This document shows, piece after piece, positions 9,110-21,441 of a stretch of 64,000 bases of DNA (positions are counted from its first letter, which is position 1; the number at the start of each line of letters is the position of its first letter). This stretch comes from Amphritea atlantica. Its GTDB lineage: Bacteria > Pseudomonadota > Gammaproteobacteria > Pseudomonadales > Balneatricaceae. The notes below the pieces were generated by a model. It did not search any database and was not told the origin of the DNA. It saw only the letters and a program-made list of their open reading frames with translations. The stretch lies in the NCBI GenBank assembly GCA_024397875.1, contig CP073344.1:2967001-3031000 (forward strand), read 5' to 3'. A program made the translations under genes and the position numbers.

Positions 9110-9137
9110 AAAAAAAGAAAGCAGCTTCGCTGCTTTC
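9110..9137 (-). terminator. Intrinsic terminator of secA
   Basis: On the minus strand GAAAGCAG and CTGCTTTC form an 8-bp stem (extendable) followed by TTTTTTC. It lies between the secA stop (9186) and the argJ start (9075), so argJ and the MutT-ThiE gene probably have their own promoter or depend on read-through. Confidence 0.85.
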
Positions 9138-9185
9138 TGTGTCTTAATCAATAACCAGATCGGGGTAAATGCCAAACATTAGCGA

Positions 9186-11921
9186 TCAGCTCAGTTTACC
9201 GTGACACTGCTTGTACTTCTTTCCGGAACCACATGGGCAGGGGTCATTACGTCCCACTTTCTTACCTTCGCGAACAAAAGGTTCTGCGCCGGCAACCGCT
9301 TCTTCCTCACCGGGCTCATCAGCAGCCATCGCTGATGATTGCTCATGCTGGAAATTCATCTGTTGCTGCGCCGCCTGTTCACGTCGCTGACGCTCCATCT
9401 CTTCAAGCTCTTCTGGCTGACGGACCTGAACATGGCTCAGAATTTTAATCACATCGGTTTTAATATTTTCCAGCAGTTGCTCAAACAGAATAAAGGATTC
9501 GCGCTTATATTCCTGTTTAGGATTTTTCTGGGCATATCCGCGCAGATGAATACCCTGACGCAGCATATCCATCGACTGCAGGTGTTCTTTCCACAGTGTA
9601 TCCAGCACCTGCAACATCACCTGCTTTTCAAACAGGCGCATATTTTCTACGCCAACAATCGCCGCTTTCGCCTGATAATCCTCGACAATATCCCGCAGGA
9701 TACGCTGACGGAGGGTCTCTTCATGCAGAGTATCATCTTTATCCAGCCACTCCTGCAGTGGCATCTCAAGTCCAAATTCAGACTGCAGATGTTTTTCCAG
9801 CCCCGGGATATCCCACTGCTCTTCCAGACTCTGTGGCTTGATATAGTCACTGATCGCATTATCGACCACTTCCGCACGAACCGCTTCGATAGTCTCGGAG
9901 ATATCGTTGGTCGCCATCAGCTCATTGCGCTGATCATAAACCGCACGACGCTGGTCATTAGCAACATCGTCATATTCCAGCAACTGCTTACGGATATCAT
10001 AGTTGCGACCCTCTACCTTTCGCTGAGCTTTCTCGATCGCATTGGAGACCATCTTATGCTCGATCGCTTCACCTTTCTCCATCCCCAGCGCTTTCATAAA
10101 CTGACGCACCCGGTCTGAGGCGAAGATACGCATCAGATCATCTTCCAGCGACAGGAAGAAACGGGAAGAACCGTTATCCCCCTGACGACCGGCACGGCCC
10201 CGCAACTGGTTATCGATCCGGCGTGATTCATGACGTTCAGTACCGATGATATGCAGGCCTCCCGCTTCCAGCACCGCATCATGACGCTTCTGCCACTCTG
10301 CTTTCGCCTCAGCGATCTGCTCTTCCGTCGGGTTATCCATCGCTTCCAGGACCGACTCAAACTTACCGCCCAGAACAATATCGGTACCCCGACCGGCCAT
10401 ATTGGTGGCGATAGTCACAGCGCCGGCACGACCGGCATCAGTAATAATCCCGGCCTCTTTGCCGTGGTTCTTGGCGTTCAATACGTTGTGTGGGATGTTT
10501 TTCTTTTTCAGAAACGCTGAGATCAGCTCAGACGATTCAACCGACGCAGTACCCACCAGTACCGGGCGTTTCTGCTCAACACAGTGTTCTATTTCTTTCA
10601 GAATCGCTTCATATTTCTCTTCAATCGTCAGAAATACCAGATCATTATAATCGATCCGTGCAACCGGCACGTTAGTCGGGATAACCACAACATCCAGACC
10701 GTAGATCTGATTAAGCTCGAACGCTTCGGTATCCGCAGTACCGGTCATACCGGAGAGTTTTTCATAAAGACGGAAGTAATTCTGAAAGGTCGTTGAAGCC
10801 AGGGTCTGGCTTTCCTGATTAATATGCACACCTTCTTTAGCTTCTACCGCCTGATGCAAACCTTCAGACCAGCGACGTCCCGGCATAATACGGCCGGTAT
10901 GCTCATCAACGATAACCACCTGGCCATCCTGAACGATGTAGTCCACATCACGCTGAAACAGGTTGTGCGCCCGCAGTGCCGCCAGCACATGATGAAGCAG
11001 ACTCAGATTCTGTGGCGCATAAAGACTTTCGCCCTCAGTCAGAATACCCTCTTTCGCCAGCATATCCTCAATTCGCTGATGACCCCGTTCAGTCAGTTCA
11101 ACGGAGCGGTTCTTCTCATCAACCGCAAAATCGCCATCAATCTCTTCTTCACTTTTAGGATCAATCTCGCCGTCATATTTCTCTAACGCAGGGATCAGAG
11201 TATTCATCTTGCGATACATCTCTGAGCTGTCTTCCGCAGCACCGGAGATAATCAGTGGCGTACGCGCTTCATCGATCAGGATGGAGTCAACCTCATCCAC
11301 CACGGCAAAAAAGAAATCCCGCTGAACTTTATCCTCTACGCTGAACGCCATATTGTCGCGCAGGTAGTCAAAACCAAACTCATTATTGGTTCCGTAAGTA
11401 ATATCCGCATGATAGGCATCACGCTTGGTTTGCGGATCCTGACCCGACAGAACCACGCCAACGCTCAGCCCCAGAAATTCATACAGTGGACGCATCCACT
11501 CAGCATCACGGCTGGCAAGATAATCGTTTACGGTGACAACATGAACACCACGTCCCTCTAACGCATTCAGATAAACGGGCAGCGTAGCAACCAGGGTTTT
11601 ACCTTCACCGGTGCGCATCTCCGCGACTTTACCATCATTCAGGGTAATACCACCGATCATCTGTACATCGAAGTGGCGCATCCCCATAACCCGCCGAGAG
11701 GCTTCCCGGACAACCGCAAACGCTTCCGGCAAAATAGCCTCTAGCGGCTCTCCCTGCTCGAGACGCGCTTTAAACTCAACTGTCTTCGCTTTCAGGTCAT
11801 CATCGGAGAGTTGTTCGACTTCGCTTTCATAGCTATTGATCTGCTTAACGACCTTACCCATCTGCTTGAGTACACGCTCGTTCTTACTACCAAAAACCTT
11901 CTTTAACATCGAAGTGAACAT
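9186..11921 (-). CDS. secA: Preprotein translocase ATPase SecA
   Basis: Motor ATPase that pushes preproteins through SecYEG. At 911 residues it is full length. Walker A is in [14 protein letters not shown] near residue 100, followed by the DEAD-type [17 protein letters not shown] and the second nucleotide-binding fold with [13 protein letters not shown] and [10 protein letters not shown]. The C-terminal zinc-binding tail ([16 protein letters not shown], pattern CxCx8CH), which binds SecB, is intact. It lies just downstream of lpxC. No secM-like arrest gene fits in the 188-nt gap, so the SecM control known from enterobacteria appears absent. Confidence 0.98.
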   Translation of the reverse strand: MFTSMLKKVFGSKNERVLKQMGKVVKQINSYESEVEQLSDDDLKAKTVEFKARLEQGEPLEAILPEAFAVVREASRRVMGMRHFDVQMIGGITLNDGKVAEMRTGEGKTLVATLPVYLNALEGRGVHVVTVNDYLASRDAEWMRPLYEFLGLSVGVVLSGQDPQTKRDAYHADITYGTNNEFGFDYLRDNMAFSVEDKVQRDFFFAVVDEVDSILIDEARTPLIISGAAEDSSEMYRKMNTLIPALEKYDGEIDPKSEEEIDGDFAVDEKNRSVELTERGHQRIEDMLAKEGILTEGESLYAPQNLSLLHHVLAALRAHNLFQRDVDYIVQDGQVVIVDEHTGRIMPGRRWSEGLHQAVEAKEGVHINQESQTLASTTFQNYFRLYEKLSGMTGTADTEAFELNQIYGLDVVVIPTNVPVARIDYNDLVFLTIEEKYEAILKEIEHCVEQKRPVLVGTASVESSELISAFLKKKNIPHNVLNAKNHGKEAGIITDAGRAGAVTIATNMAGRGTDIVLGGKFESVLEAMDNPTEEQIAEAKAEWQKRHDAVLEAGGLHIIGTERHESRRIDNQLRGRAGRQGDNGSSRFFLSLEDDLMRIFASDRVRQFMKALGMEKGEAIEHKMVSNAIEKAQRKVEGRNYDIRKQLLEYDDVANDQRRAVYDQRNELMATNDISETIEAVRAEVVDNAISDYIKPQSLEEQWDIPGLEKHLQSEFGLEMPLQEWLDKDDTLHEETLRQRILRDIVEDYQAKAAIVGVENMRLFEKQVMLQVLDTLWKEHLQSMDMLRQGIHLRGYAQKNPKQEYKRESFILFEQLLENIKTDVIKILSHVQVRQPEELEEMERQRREQAAQQQMNFQHEQSSAMAADEPGEEEAVAGAEPFVREGKKVGRNDPCPCGSGKKYKQCHGKLS

Positions 11922-12061
11922 AATCTGATTATTTACCTGTTAGAAGCGGCGGTCTTAAGCCGGTTAAAGTATTAAATTAACGCAACATTCTACCTCTATT
12001 GGGGCATCAAATTGAATCTCAATAGGGATATTTTTTTTGAGGGTAAATCGGCCTTAAAAAA

Positions 12062-12090
12062 AGTAAAAAGCCGGACTGAGTAGTCCGGCT
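12062..12090 (-). terminator. Intrinsic terminator of lpxC
   Basis: On the minus strand AGCCGGACT and AGTCCGGCT form a 9-bp stem with a 4-nt loop, followed by TTTTTAC. It ends 20 nt after the lpxC stop and separates the dcw/lpxC transcripts from secA. Confidence 0.88.
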
Positions 12091-12109
12091 TTCAGAGTGT
12101 TTATGCTAA

Positions 12110-13024
12110 TCAGCTTACAGCAGCTGGCTGCAAATATGAGATCGGCACTGCTTGCTCGCGCCCTTCAAAGGTTACAATCTCCCATGCATCCTCTGTTTCC
12201 AGCAACTTGCGCAGCAGCAGATTGTTCAGATAGTGGCCGGATTTAAAGCCGTGAAACTCTCCGATCAGACTTTTACCCAGCAGGTAAAGGTCGCCTACCG
12301 CATCCAGCACCTTATGCTTTACGAACTCATCATCGTAACGCAGGCCATCCTCGTTGAGGATACGATAATCATCCACCACAATCGCATTATCCATGCTTCC
12401 ACCCAGTGCCAGATTCTGAGCACGAAGGTATTCAATATCACGCATGAAGCCAAACGTACGGGCCCGGCTGACCTCTTTCACGAATGAGGTGCTGGAGAAA
12501 TCGAGGCTGGCTTCCATATTACGGTCTGCAAAAGCCGGATGATCAAAATCGATGGTAAAGCCAACCTTGAAACCGTTAAACGGTTTAAAGGTTGCGATCT
12601 TATCCTCAATCTGAACGGTAACCTCTTTCTTGATCCGGATAAACTGTTTAGGCGCATCCTGCTCCTGAATTCCGGCAGACTGAATCAGGAATACGAATGG
12701 CGCGGCACTGCCATCCATAATCGGAACCTCTTCGGCACTCAGTTCAACATAAGCATTATCGATCCCCAGTCCCGCCATCGCTGACAACAGGTGCTCAACA
12801 GTGGAGACACGCACATCCCCCTTCTGCAGGTTCGTTGACAGCGTGGTATCCCCGACATTTTTTGCCCGGGCATGGATTTCGACAGCCGGTTCAAGATCCA
12901 CCCGACGGAAAACAATACCGGTATCCACAGGCGCCGGTTTCAGTGTCAAATACACTTTCTGACCGGTATGAAGGCCTACGCCAGTTGCTTTAATGCTGTT
13001 CCGTAATGTACGTTGTCCGATCAT
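12110..13024 (-). CDS. lpxC: UDP-3-O-acyl-N-acetylglucosamine deacetylase LpxC
   Basis: Zinc amidase that performs the committed step of lipid A synthesis. The start chosen is ATG at 13024 (MIGQRTLRN...), which matches the usual N-terminus and puts the zinc His at residue 78 in STVEHLLSA; a TTG four codons upstream (13036) is possible. The other zinc ligands are in the [13 protein letters not shown] segment (His and Asp). The length of 304 residues is normal. It lies at the distal end of the dcw cluster after ftsZ, as in E. coli, with its own promoter and terminator. Confidence 0.96.
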   Translation of the reverse strand: MIGQRTLRNSIKATGVGLHTGQKVYLTLKPAPVDTGIVFRRVDLEPAVEIHARAKNVGDTTLSTNLQKGDVRVSTVEHLLSAMAGLGIDNAYVELSAEEVPIMDGSAAPFVFLIQSAGIQEQDAPKQFIRIKKEVTVQIEDKIATFKPFNGFKVGFTIDFDHPAFADRNMEASLDFSSTSFVKEVSRARTFGFMRDIEYLRAQNLALGGSMDNAIVVDDYRILNEDGLRYDDEFVKHKVLDAVGDLYLLGKSLIGEFHGFKSGHYLNNLLLRKLLETEDAWEIVTFEGREQAVPISYLQPAAVS

Positions 13025-13075
13025 ATTTTCTGCCAAGGCTCTTTGGTGTGTTCTTGTGTGGCGAATTAACGCGCC

Positions 13076-13105
13076 ATATTAACAAAAATACCGCTATATC
13101 AGCAA
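13076..13105 (-). promoter_or_regulatory. Probable lpxC promoter
   Basis: On the minus strand TTGCTG (13100-13105) and TAATAT (13076-13081) are 18 bp apart, about 50 bp before the lpxC start and inside the 129-bp ftsZ-lpxC gap. A separate lpxC promoter is known in E. coli; here it is a prediction from the boxes only. Confidence 0.5.
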
Positions 13106-13153
13106 TAACTGATTAGTTTAATCCCTGCAACGCCAGACCATCCGCCATACGGT

Positions 13154-14350
13154 TTAATCCGCCTGGCGCCGCAGAAATGTCGGGATATCCAGATAGGTCT
13201 CGGTTTCCCCTTTTGTGCCTCTCTTCGACTCCGGAGATCCGGAAAGTTCCCGCTGTGGTGCTCTATTTTTTTCAGCGCTGATGTGGTCTGCCTTCCGCCG
13301 GTGTACAGCAGGCAGCTCCAGTTGATTCAGATCCAGCGGTGCATCGGGCTTACGGTTGTTACTGACCACCTTAACCGTAGTATCTTCCTGCTTCGCTCTC
13401 TGCAGACCAGTAGCAACCACCGTCACCTTAATATCATCCACCATCTCCGGATCGATAACGGTTCCGACCACCACAATCGCATTATCAGAGGCAAACTCTT
13501 CGATCACCTGACCGACATCACTGAACTCGCCCAGTCCCAGATCCAGACCGGCCGTGATATTCACCAGAATACCCCGGGCCCCCATCAGATCGACATCTTC
13601 CAGCAACGGACTGCGCACAGCCGCTTCAGCCGCCTCAATCGCACGGTTTTCACCCCGCGCCATGCCGGTTCCCATCATTGATGTGCCCATCTCGGACATA
13701 ACGGTGCGCACGTCTGCAAAGTCGACGTTGATCATCCCCGGACGGATAATCAGGTCAGAAATCCCCTGCACCGCCCCTTTGAGGACATCGTTGGCTTCGT
13801 TGAATGCTTTCATCAGGGTGCAGTTTTTACCCAGCACCTGCAGCAGCTTTTCGTTGGGCACGATAATCAGCGAATCAACGTGCTCTGACAGCTCTTTGAT
13901 TCCCTGATCGGCGATCAGCATCCGCTTTTTGCCTTCGAACGGGAATGGCTTGGTCACCACGGCAACAGTCAGGATACCCAGCTCTTTTGCCACCTGAGCA
14001 ACAACAGGCGCCGCACCGGTACCGGTACCGCCGCCCATTCCGGCGGTGATAAACACCATATCCGCACCGCTGAGCATCTCAACAATCTGATCGCGATCCT
14101 CCAGCGCAGCCTGACGACCGATATCGGGATTGGCGCCTGCACCCAGCCCCTTGGTGATCTCACCACCCAGCTGCAAAACGCTGCGTGAGCCCATATTGTT
14201 GAGCGCCTGTGCATCGGTATTGGCACAGATAAATTCAACCCCATCAACATCCGATGAGACCATGTGCTGCACGGCATTACCGCCGCCACCACCTACGCCA
14301 ATAACCTTAATGACGGCGTTCTGTGCGATATTATTAACTAGTTCAAACAT
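13154..14350 (-). CDS. ftsZ: Cell division GTPase FtsZ
   Basis: Tubulin-like GTPase that forms the Z-ring and recruits the division machinery. The N-terminal glycine-rich VGGGGGNAV loop and the tubulin signature GGGTGTG (residues 106-112) bind GTP, and the synergy loop NVDFADVRTVM is present. The C-terminal peptide YLDIPTFLRRQAD, which binds FtsA and ZipA, is intact after a charged variable linker. The length of 398 residues is typical. A strong GGAGGGAAGGGAT ribosome-binding site precedes the ATG. A GC-rich inverted repeat (CGGGGG/CCCCCG) lies in the 179-nt gap after ftsA. Confidence 0.98.
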   Translation of the reverse strand: MFELVNNIAQNAVIKVIGVGGGGGNAVQHMVSSDVDGVEFICANTDAQALNNMGSRSVLQLGGEITKGLGAGANPDIGRQAALEDRDQIVEMLSGADMVFITAGMGGGTGTGAAPVVAQVAKELGILTVAVVTKPFPFEGKKRMLIADQGIKELSEHVDSLIIVPNEKLLQVLGKNCTLMKAFNEANDVLKGAVQGISDLIIRPGMINVDFADVRTVMSEMGTSMMGTGMARGENRAIEAAEAAVRSPLLEDVDLMGARGILVNITAGLDLGLGEFSDVGQVIEEFASDNAIVVVGTVIDPEMVDDIKVTVVATGLQRAKQEDTTVKVVSNNRKPDAPLDLNQLELPAVHRRKADHISAEKNRAPQRELSGSPESKRGTKGETETYLDIPTFLRRQAD

Positions 14351-14529
14351 ATCCCTTCCCTCCAGGTTCAGTGCCCAACCCGCACCTGTTTTTATTGCAT
14401 TCTGTTTTGTTGCTGTCTGTCACATCCTGTGAACACGTCAATCACCGGGGGTTTATATCCGGGAACCACCCCCGCTAAACTTGTCTTACGAGACCTATCA
14501 GTCTGCGCCGAATTTCATTTAGTAAGTCA

Positions 14530-15801
14530 TTAGAAATTCCCCTGAAACCAGGCTTTCATCCGGTTCAATACATTTGGTAGCTCCACTGTATCTTCAACCG
14601 CTACCGCTTCGCCCAGATGCTGAATATCCTGTTTGGCGTATTGCAACAGACCGATGCCGGTGGCATAGATTGGGCTATTGAGGATATCCCCCATGCCCCG
14701 CACACCTTTCGGCAGCGCCAGTCGCACCGGCATGTGGAAGATCTCTTCCGCCAGCTCTACTGCCCCTTCCATCTTTGCAGTGCCGCCGGTGAGTACAATA
14801 CCGGCAGCCACTAAATCTTCAAAACCACTGCGACGCAATTCCGCCTGCACCAGAGTAAACAGTTCGTCATAGCGGGGTTCAACCACCTCAGCCAGAGCCT
14901 GACGGGATAGATCCCGGGCCGGACGGTCGCCGACACTGGGCACCTTAATGGTGTCCTCGGCACTGGCCAGTTGTGCCAGTGCGCAGGCATACTTAATCTT
15001 GATCTCTTCAGCATGAGGTGTCGGTGTGCGCAGCGCCATGGCGATATCGTTAGTCACCTGATCACCGGCGATCGGAATCACCGCGGTATGTCGGATAGAA
15101 CCACCGGTGAAGATTGCAATATCGGTGGTGCCACCGCCCATATCCACCATACAGACACCCAGCTCTTTCTCATCCTCGGTCAATACCGCATAACTGGATG
15201 CAAGTTGCTCCAGCACCGCATTATCCATCGCCAGGCCGCAGCGTTTAACGCACTTCTCGATGTTCTGCACCGCATTTACCGCACCGGTCACCAGATGTAC
15301 TTTGGCTTCCAGCCGCACCCCGGACATCCCCAGAGGCTCGCGGATCCCTTCCTGGTTATCGATGACATATTCCTGCGGTAAAATATGCAGGATCTTCTGG
15401 TCCGCGGGAATCGCCACCGCCCGGGCAGCATCAATCACCCGCTCCAGATCATGTTCCATCACCTCACCGTCGCGTACAGCAACGATACCGTGAGAGTTCA
15501 TGCTGTTGATATGACTGCCAGCGACACCTACGGTGACCGAGTGGATTTTGCAGCCCGCCATCAGCTCGGCTTCTTCCACCGCCCGCTGAATAGAGTGCAC
15601 GGTGGATTCAATGTTCACCACCACGCCCCGCTTCAGCCCCCGCGACTCATGGGAGCCAATACCAACGATATCGATCGTGCCATCCAGGCCAACCTCACCC
15701 ACCAGACAGACCACTTTCGAGGTGCCGATATCCAGTGCCACGATCATATTATTTCCAGGCTTCATCGCCATATTCACAGTATCAACCTTTTTGTTGTTCA
15801 T
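14530..15801 (-). CDS. ftsA: Cell division protein FtsA
   Basis: Actin-like membrane tether of FtsZ. MIVALDIGTSKVVCLVGE is the phosphate-1 segment, MVDMGGGTTDIAIF the phosphate-2 segment, and the C-terminal amphipathic membrane-targeting helix is the end NRMKAWFQGNF. Several starts are possible: 15834 (longest), 15801 (AGG ribosome-binding site about 9 nt upstream) and 15771 (closest to the usual N-terminus). I use 15801, which overlaps the end of ftsQ by 20 nt. All give an otherwise normal protein of about 413-434 residues. Confidence 0.95.
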   Translation of the reverse strand: MNNKKVDTVNMAMKPGNNMIVALDIGTSKVVCLVGEVGLDGTIDIVGIGSHESRGLKRGVVVNIESTVHSIQRAVEEAELMAGCKIHSVTVGVAGSHINSMNSHGIVAVRDGEVMEHDLERVIDAARAVAIPADQKILHILPQEYVIDNQEGIREPLGMSGVRLEAKVHLVTGAVNAVQNIEKCVKRCGLAMDNAVLEQLASSYAVLTEDEKELGVCMVDMGGGTTDIAIFTGGSIRHTAVIPIAGDQVTNDIAMALRTPTPHAEEIKIKYACALAQLASAEDTIKVPSVGDRPARDLSRQALAEVVEPRYDELFTLVQAELRRSGFEDLVAAGIVLTGGTAKMEGAVELAEEIFHMPVRLALPKGVRGMGDILNSPIYATGIGLLQYAKQDIQHLGEAVAVEDTVELPNVLNRMKAWFQGNF

Positions 15802-16759
15802 CTGTGGCTGCCTCAGGGCGCCACTTAACGGCAATGCCGTTGTTGTATCGAATATCTATCTGCTCTATCCGTCCAGCGTCAGCTTCTGCCTGCAAGCGCT
15901 GCTGATAGACTGTCAGAAACCGTTCCAGTCTGGCCACGACCTGATCCCGTCCAACGACTACTTTAATGCCGTTATTCAAAATCAGAGTCCAGGCCCCCCG
16001 CGCCTCCAGATTCAGCTCAACCAGCTGTAATCCGGCATTACGAAGCATCTGATTCAGATCGTAATACTCCGACATCATCATCGTGGTATTACCAGAGGGC
16101 CCTTTCAGGAGTGGAAGAGCGCTGTATCTGGCAGTCTGATCCGGCCAGAAAATATCCCCTTCATGATTCAAAAGGCCATCACTCCCCCAGCGAGCAACCG
16201 GGACCTCTTCTGTTATTTTCAAATACAGCGATGCAGGCCAGCGCCGGGTCACACCCACCTGATAAACCCAGGGATTCTCCTGTATGCCCGCCTTTACCGC
16301 ATGCAGATCTGCACTCAGCAGACCTCCGTTCATCAACGCGACAGAGCGGGTCGCCAGGTGCTGCCGATCCAGATGCCGGGTATTACCCTCAAAAGTAACC
16401 CGCGCAACCGGCTGATCCAGCCAGTTATAGAGTGAACCAAAGCAATAATTAGCCAGCGCAACAAACACCGCCAGGGCGGTCATGATTGTCGCGGGCTTAA
16501 TCCACCAGTCGCCGTCAATACCATGCCAGCGCTGTACTTCGCCGGTTGTCGCTAGCGGTTCACTTTTAGCGCCATCAGAACGCCCCTTTATCCTTGTTAC
16601 CTTTGTTACCTGTTTTTCATCCGTCACCGAGGATCGCTCTGATCTCCAGAAGCGTTTTATTCCGACACTGGATTCTGCTTTTCCGTAAACGGTCGCAGAA
16701 GCCCCCCTTTTCGGGGGCTCCTGTTGCTGTTCAGTTGCAGAAAACAGTTTTTTCAGCAT
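15782..16759 (-). CDS. ftsQ: Cell division protein FtsQ
   Basis: Bitopic inner-membrane divisome protein that links FtsB/FtsL to early division proteins. A long cytoplasmic N-terminus of about 90 residues, charged and Ser/Thr-rich, precedes one membrane helix (about 92-111, PATIMTALAVFVALANYCFG). A periplasmic POTRA domain follows (VARVTFEGNTRHLDRQHL), then the beta domain with WPASLYLKITEEVPVARWG. At 325 residues it is longer than E. coli FtsQ (276), because of the N-terminal tail. It starts 3 nt after ddlB ends. Confidence 0.94.
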   Translation of the reverse strand: MLKKLFSATEQQQEPPKRGASATVYGKAESSVGIKRFWRSERSSVTDEKQVTKVTRIKGRSDGAKSEPLATTGEVQRWHGIDGDWWIKPATIMTALAVFVALANYCFGSLYNWLDQPVARVTFEGNTRHLDRQHLATRSVALMNGGLLSADLHAVKAGIQENPWVYQVGVTRRWPASLYLKITEEVPVARWGSDGLLNHEGDIFWPDQTARYSALPLLKGPSGNTTMMMSEYYDLNQMLRNAGLQLVELNLEARGAWTLILNNGIKVVVGRDQVVARLERFLTVYQQRLQAEADAGRIEQIDIRYNNGIAVKWRPEAATDEQQKG

Positions 16760-16762
16760 GAC

Positions 16763-19148
<2,386 letters not shown>

Positions 19149-19152
<4 letters not shown>

Positions 19153-20246
19153 TTTTTCATTACCTCCAGACAGATATCAGCTACCGTTTGACTCGCTTCA
19201 GGCTGGCCCAGCTGGCGCGCTTTTTGCGCCATATCTAATAGCACCTGTCGATCATTCAGCTGCTCAGTCAATATATTGATCAGGCGATCCCGATCCAGAT
19301 CTTTCTGCTGAATCAGAATAGCGGCACCCGCTTCAGCCAGAAACCGGGCATTCCCTGTCTGATGATCATCCACTGCAAACGGAAAAGGCACCAGCACTGA
19401 GGCCACACCCGCTATACTCAGTTCACTGACCGTCAATGCTCCGGAACGGCACAATACAAGATCGGCCCAGCCATAGGCTTCATCCATCCGCTCGATAAAG
19501 GGCACCACCCGGATCGTTTCCCGGTCATCGAGTCCCGCGGCCTTATAGAGCGCCTGAGTCTGGACCAGATTCCGCTTGCCCACCTGATGCAAAACTTCCA
19601 GGGCTGCATCATCAGGCAGATGGCTTAATACTGCGGGCAGCAACTCATTAATGGCGGTTGCCCCCAGGCTGCCCCCCACCACCAGCAGACGAACAGGCCC
19701 CTGCCGTCCAACAAAACGCTGTTGTGGATCGGGCAAATTAAGAATATCGCCCCGAACCGGGTTGCCAACGACCGTGGTTTCAACTTTATCCCGAAACGCA
19801 CCACCAAAAGCTTCAAGTACCCGGCGGGCTATCCGTGCCAGGATCTTATTGGTCATTCCGGCATAAGCATTCTGCTCATGCACCACAACCGGAACGCCGC
19901 TAAGCCATGCCGCCAGGCCTCCCGGTCCGGAGGCAAAGCCTCCCATACCCAGCACCACATCAGGCTTAACCTGACGCAACACGCCAAACGCCTGATATAA
20001 AGCGTGCAGCAGCCGGAAGGGTGCCAGTAGTAAGCTTAACTTCCCCTTACCACGCAAACCTTTTACATCGATACAGTGCAATCGGATATCCGCAGCGGGT
20101 ACCACATCCGCTTCGATACCCGCCGCAGTTCCAAGCCACTCAACCGCTACGTCCTGCTTTCGCAGACAGTCTGCGGTTGCCAGCGCAGGGAACACATGCC
20201 CTCCGGTTCCCCCTGCCATGATCAGTACTTTGCGGTTATTTTTCAT
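19149..20246 (-). CDS. murG: Lipid II synthase MurG (N-acetylglucosaminyltransferase)
   Basis: Peripheral membrane GT-B enzyme that adds GlcNAc to lipid I. The N-terminal [14 protein letters not shown] loop and the second [16 protein letters not shown] loop are the lipid-side signatures; [15 protein letters not shown] binds UDP-GlcNAc. The ATG at 20246 ([13 protein letters not shown]) has an AGGCGG ribosome-binding site and overlaps ftsW by 11 nt. A longer frame upstream to 20300 would sit inside ftsW and is not favoured. The protein is 365 residues. Confidence 0.96.
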
Positions 20247-21441
20247 CAGTACCGCCTGCTTTCGGTTTTTTCCGTTTGACTGAAGAGGGTGCAGCGTCAC
20301 TCGCCTGCAACCGTTTCAACTCATAATCGACACGCATCACAATGGCTATCATGACGCAGCTGACCAACAGACTGCTGCCGCCATAACTCACCAGTGGTAA
20401 AGTCAGCCCTTTGGTGGGTAACGCACCAACATTCACGCCGATATTGATCAGCGCCTGACCTGTCAGCATGATGGCGAAACCATAAGAGATATAAGCCATA
20501 AAAAACTGCTGCAGTTTTTCCGCTCTGCGACCAATACGGAACATGCGTACCGCTATAAGGCCATAAAGCCCCACCACCAGCAGCGCAAAAACCAACCCCA
20601 TCTCTTCCGCCAGCACTGAAAAAACAAAATCGGTGTGCGCTTCGGGCAGATAAAACAGTTTCTGAACACTGTTACCCAGGCCTTCGCCAAACCAGTCCCC
20701 GCGGCCGAAAGCGATCTGCGCCTGCGCCAGCTGATAACCGGAACCAAACGGGTCCGCCCAAGGGTCAAGGAAGGTTTTCAAACGTACAACCCGGTAAGGC
20801 TGAAGCATTGCCAGTGAGGGAATTACCACGGCACAACCAATCACAATCAGAGCAAACTGACTGAACTTCATCCCGCCGAGGAAGATCATCCCCATAACGC
20901 TGCCCAGCAACACCACAGCGGCCCCGAAATCCGGCTCCAGGATCATCAGAAAGACAAAAAATGCCAGCGGCAGTGCAGGCTTGGCAATCCCCTTCCAACT
21001 GCTCCTGACCTCGGTCAGTCGTCGCACCAGATAGCCCGCCAGATAGATAACCATGGCAAACTTTGCCACTTCCGAAGCCTGAAGATTTATCGGCCCGAGA
21101 GAGATCCACCGAACCGAACCATTTACCTCCCGGCCCACAACCAACACCAGTACCAGCAACAAAAAGCCTACCAACAACAACCAGGGACCACTGCGTTGCC
21201 AGAAACTGATCGGAATTCTCAGTACCACAATCGCCACAGCCAGCCCCAGCAGAATAAACACCCCGTGACGAATCATATAAAAAAACGGGTTACTGTTGCG
21301 TACTGCGGCCACCTCAATAGAGGCGGAGCTGATCATCACAAAACCGATCAGAATCAGGCAAATTACAGCAGCAAGAAACAGCGGATCGAATGGCAGAACC
21401 CGATTGCCTGTCGTTGCTGGCGCGGTAGCCGCAATGCTCAT
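20236..21441 (-). CDS. ftsW: Septal peptidoglycan glycosyltransferase FtsW (SEDS)
   Basis: SEDS-family membrane protein that polymerises lipid II at the septum with FtsI. About ten hydrophobic helices are visible. SEDS signatures include WISLGPINLQASEVAKFAMV, ILEPDFGAAVVLLG and the C-terminal LPTKGLTLPLVSYGGSSLL. The length of 401 residues is usual, with a basic cytoplasmic tail. ATG at 21441 overlaps the murD stop (ATGA). Confidence 0.97.
   Translation of the reverse strand: MSIAATAPATTGNRVLPFDPLFLAAVICLILIGFVMISSASIEVAAVRNSNPFFYMIRHGVFILLGLAVAIVVLRIPISFWQRSGPWLLLVGFLLLVLVLVVGREVNGSVRWISLGPINLQASEVAKFAMVIYLAGYLVRRLTEVRSSWKGIAKPALPLAFFVFLMILEPDFGAAVVLLGSVMGMIFLGGMKFSQFALIVIGCAVVIPSLAMLQPYRVVRLKTFLDPWADPFGSGYQLAQAQIAFGRGDWFGEGLGNSVQKLFYLPEAHTDFVFSVLAEEMGLVFALLVVGLYGLIAVRMFRIGRRAEKLQQFFMAYISYGFAIMLTGQALINIGVNVGALPTKGLTLPLVSYGGSSLLVSCVMIAIVMRVDYELKRLQASDAAPSSVKRKKPKAGGTDEK

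Noticed and set aside
9339..10118. 259-codon frame on the plus strand antisense to secA
   Set aside because: Lies wholly inside an intact secA with clear domains; composition reflects the complementary codons.
11922..12109. Possible secM gene upstream of secA
   Set aside because: Only 188 nt separate lpxC and secA and they hold a terminator; no frame with a signal peptide or arrest motif.
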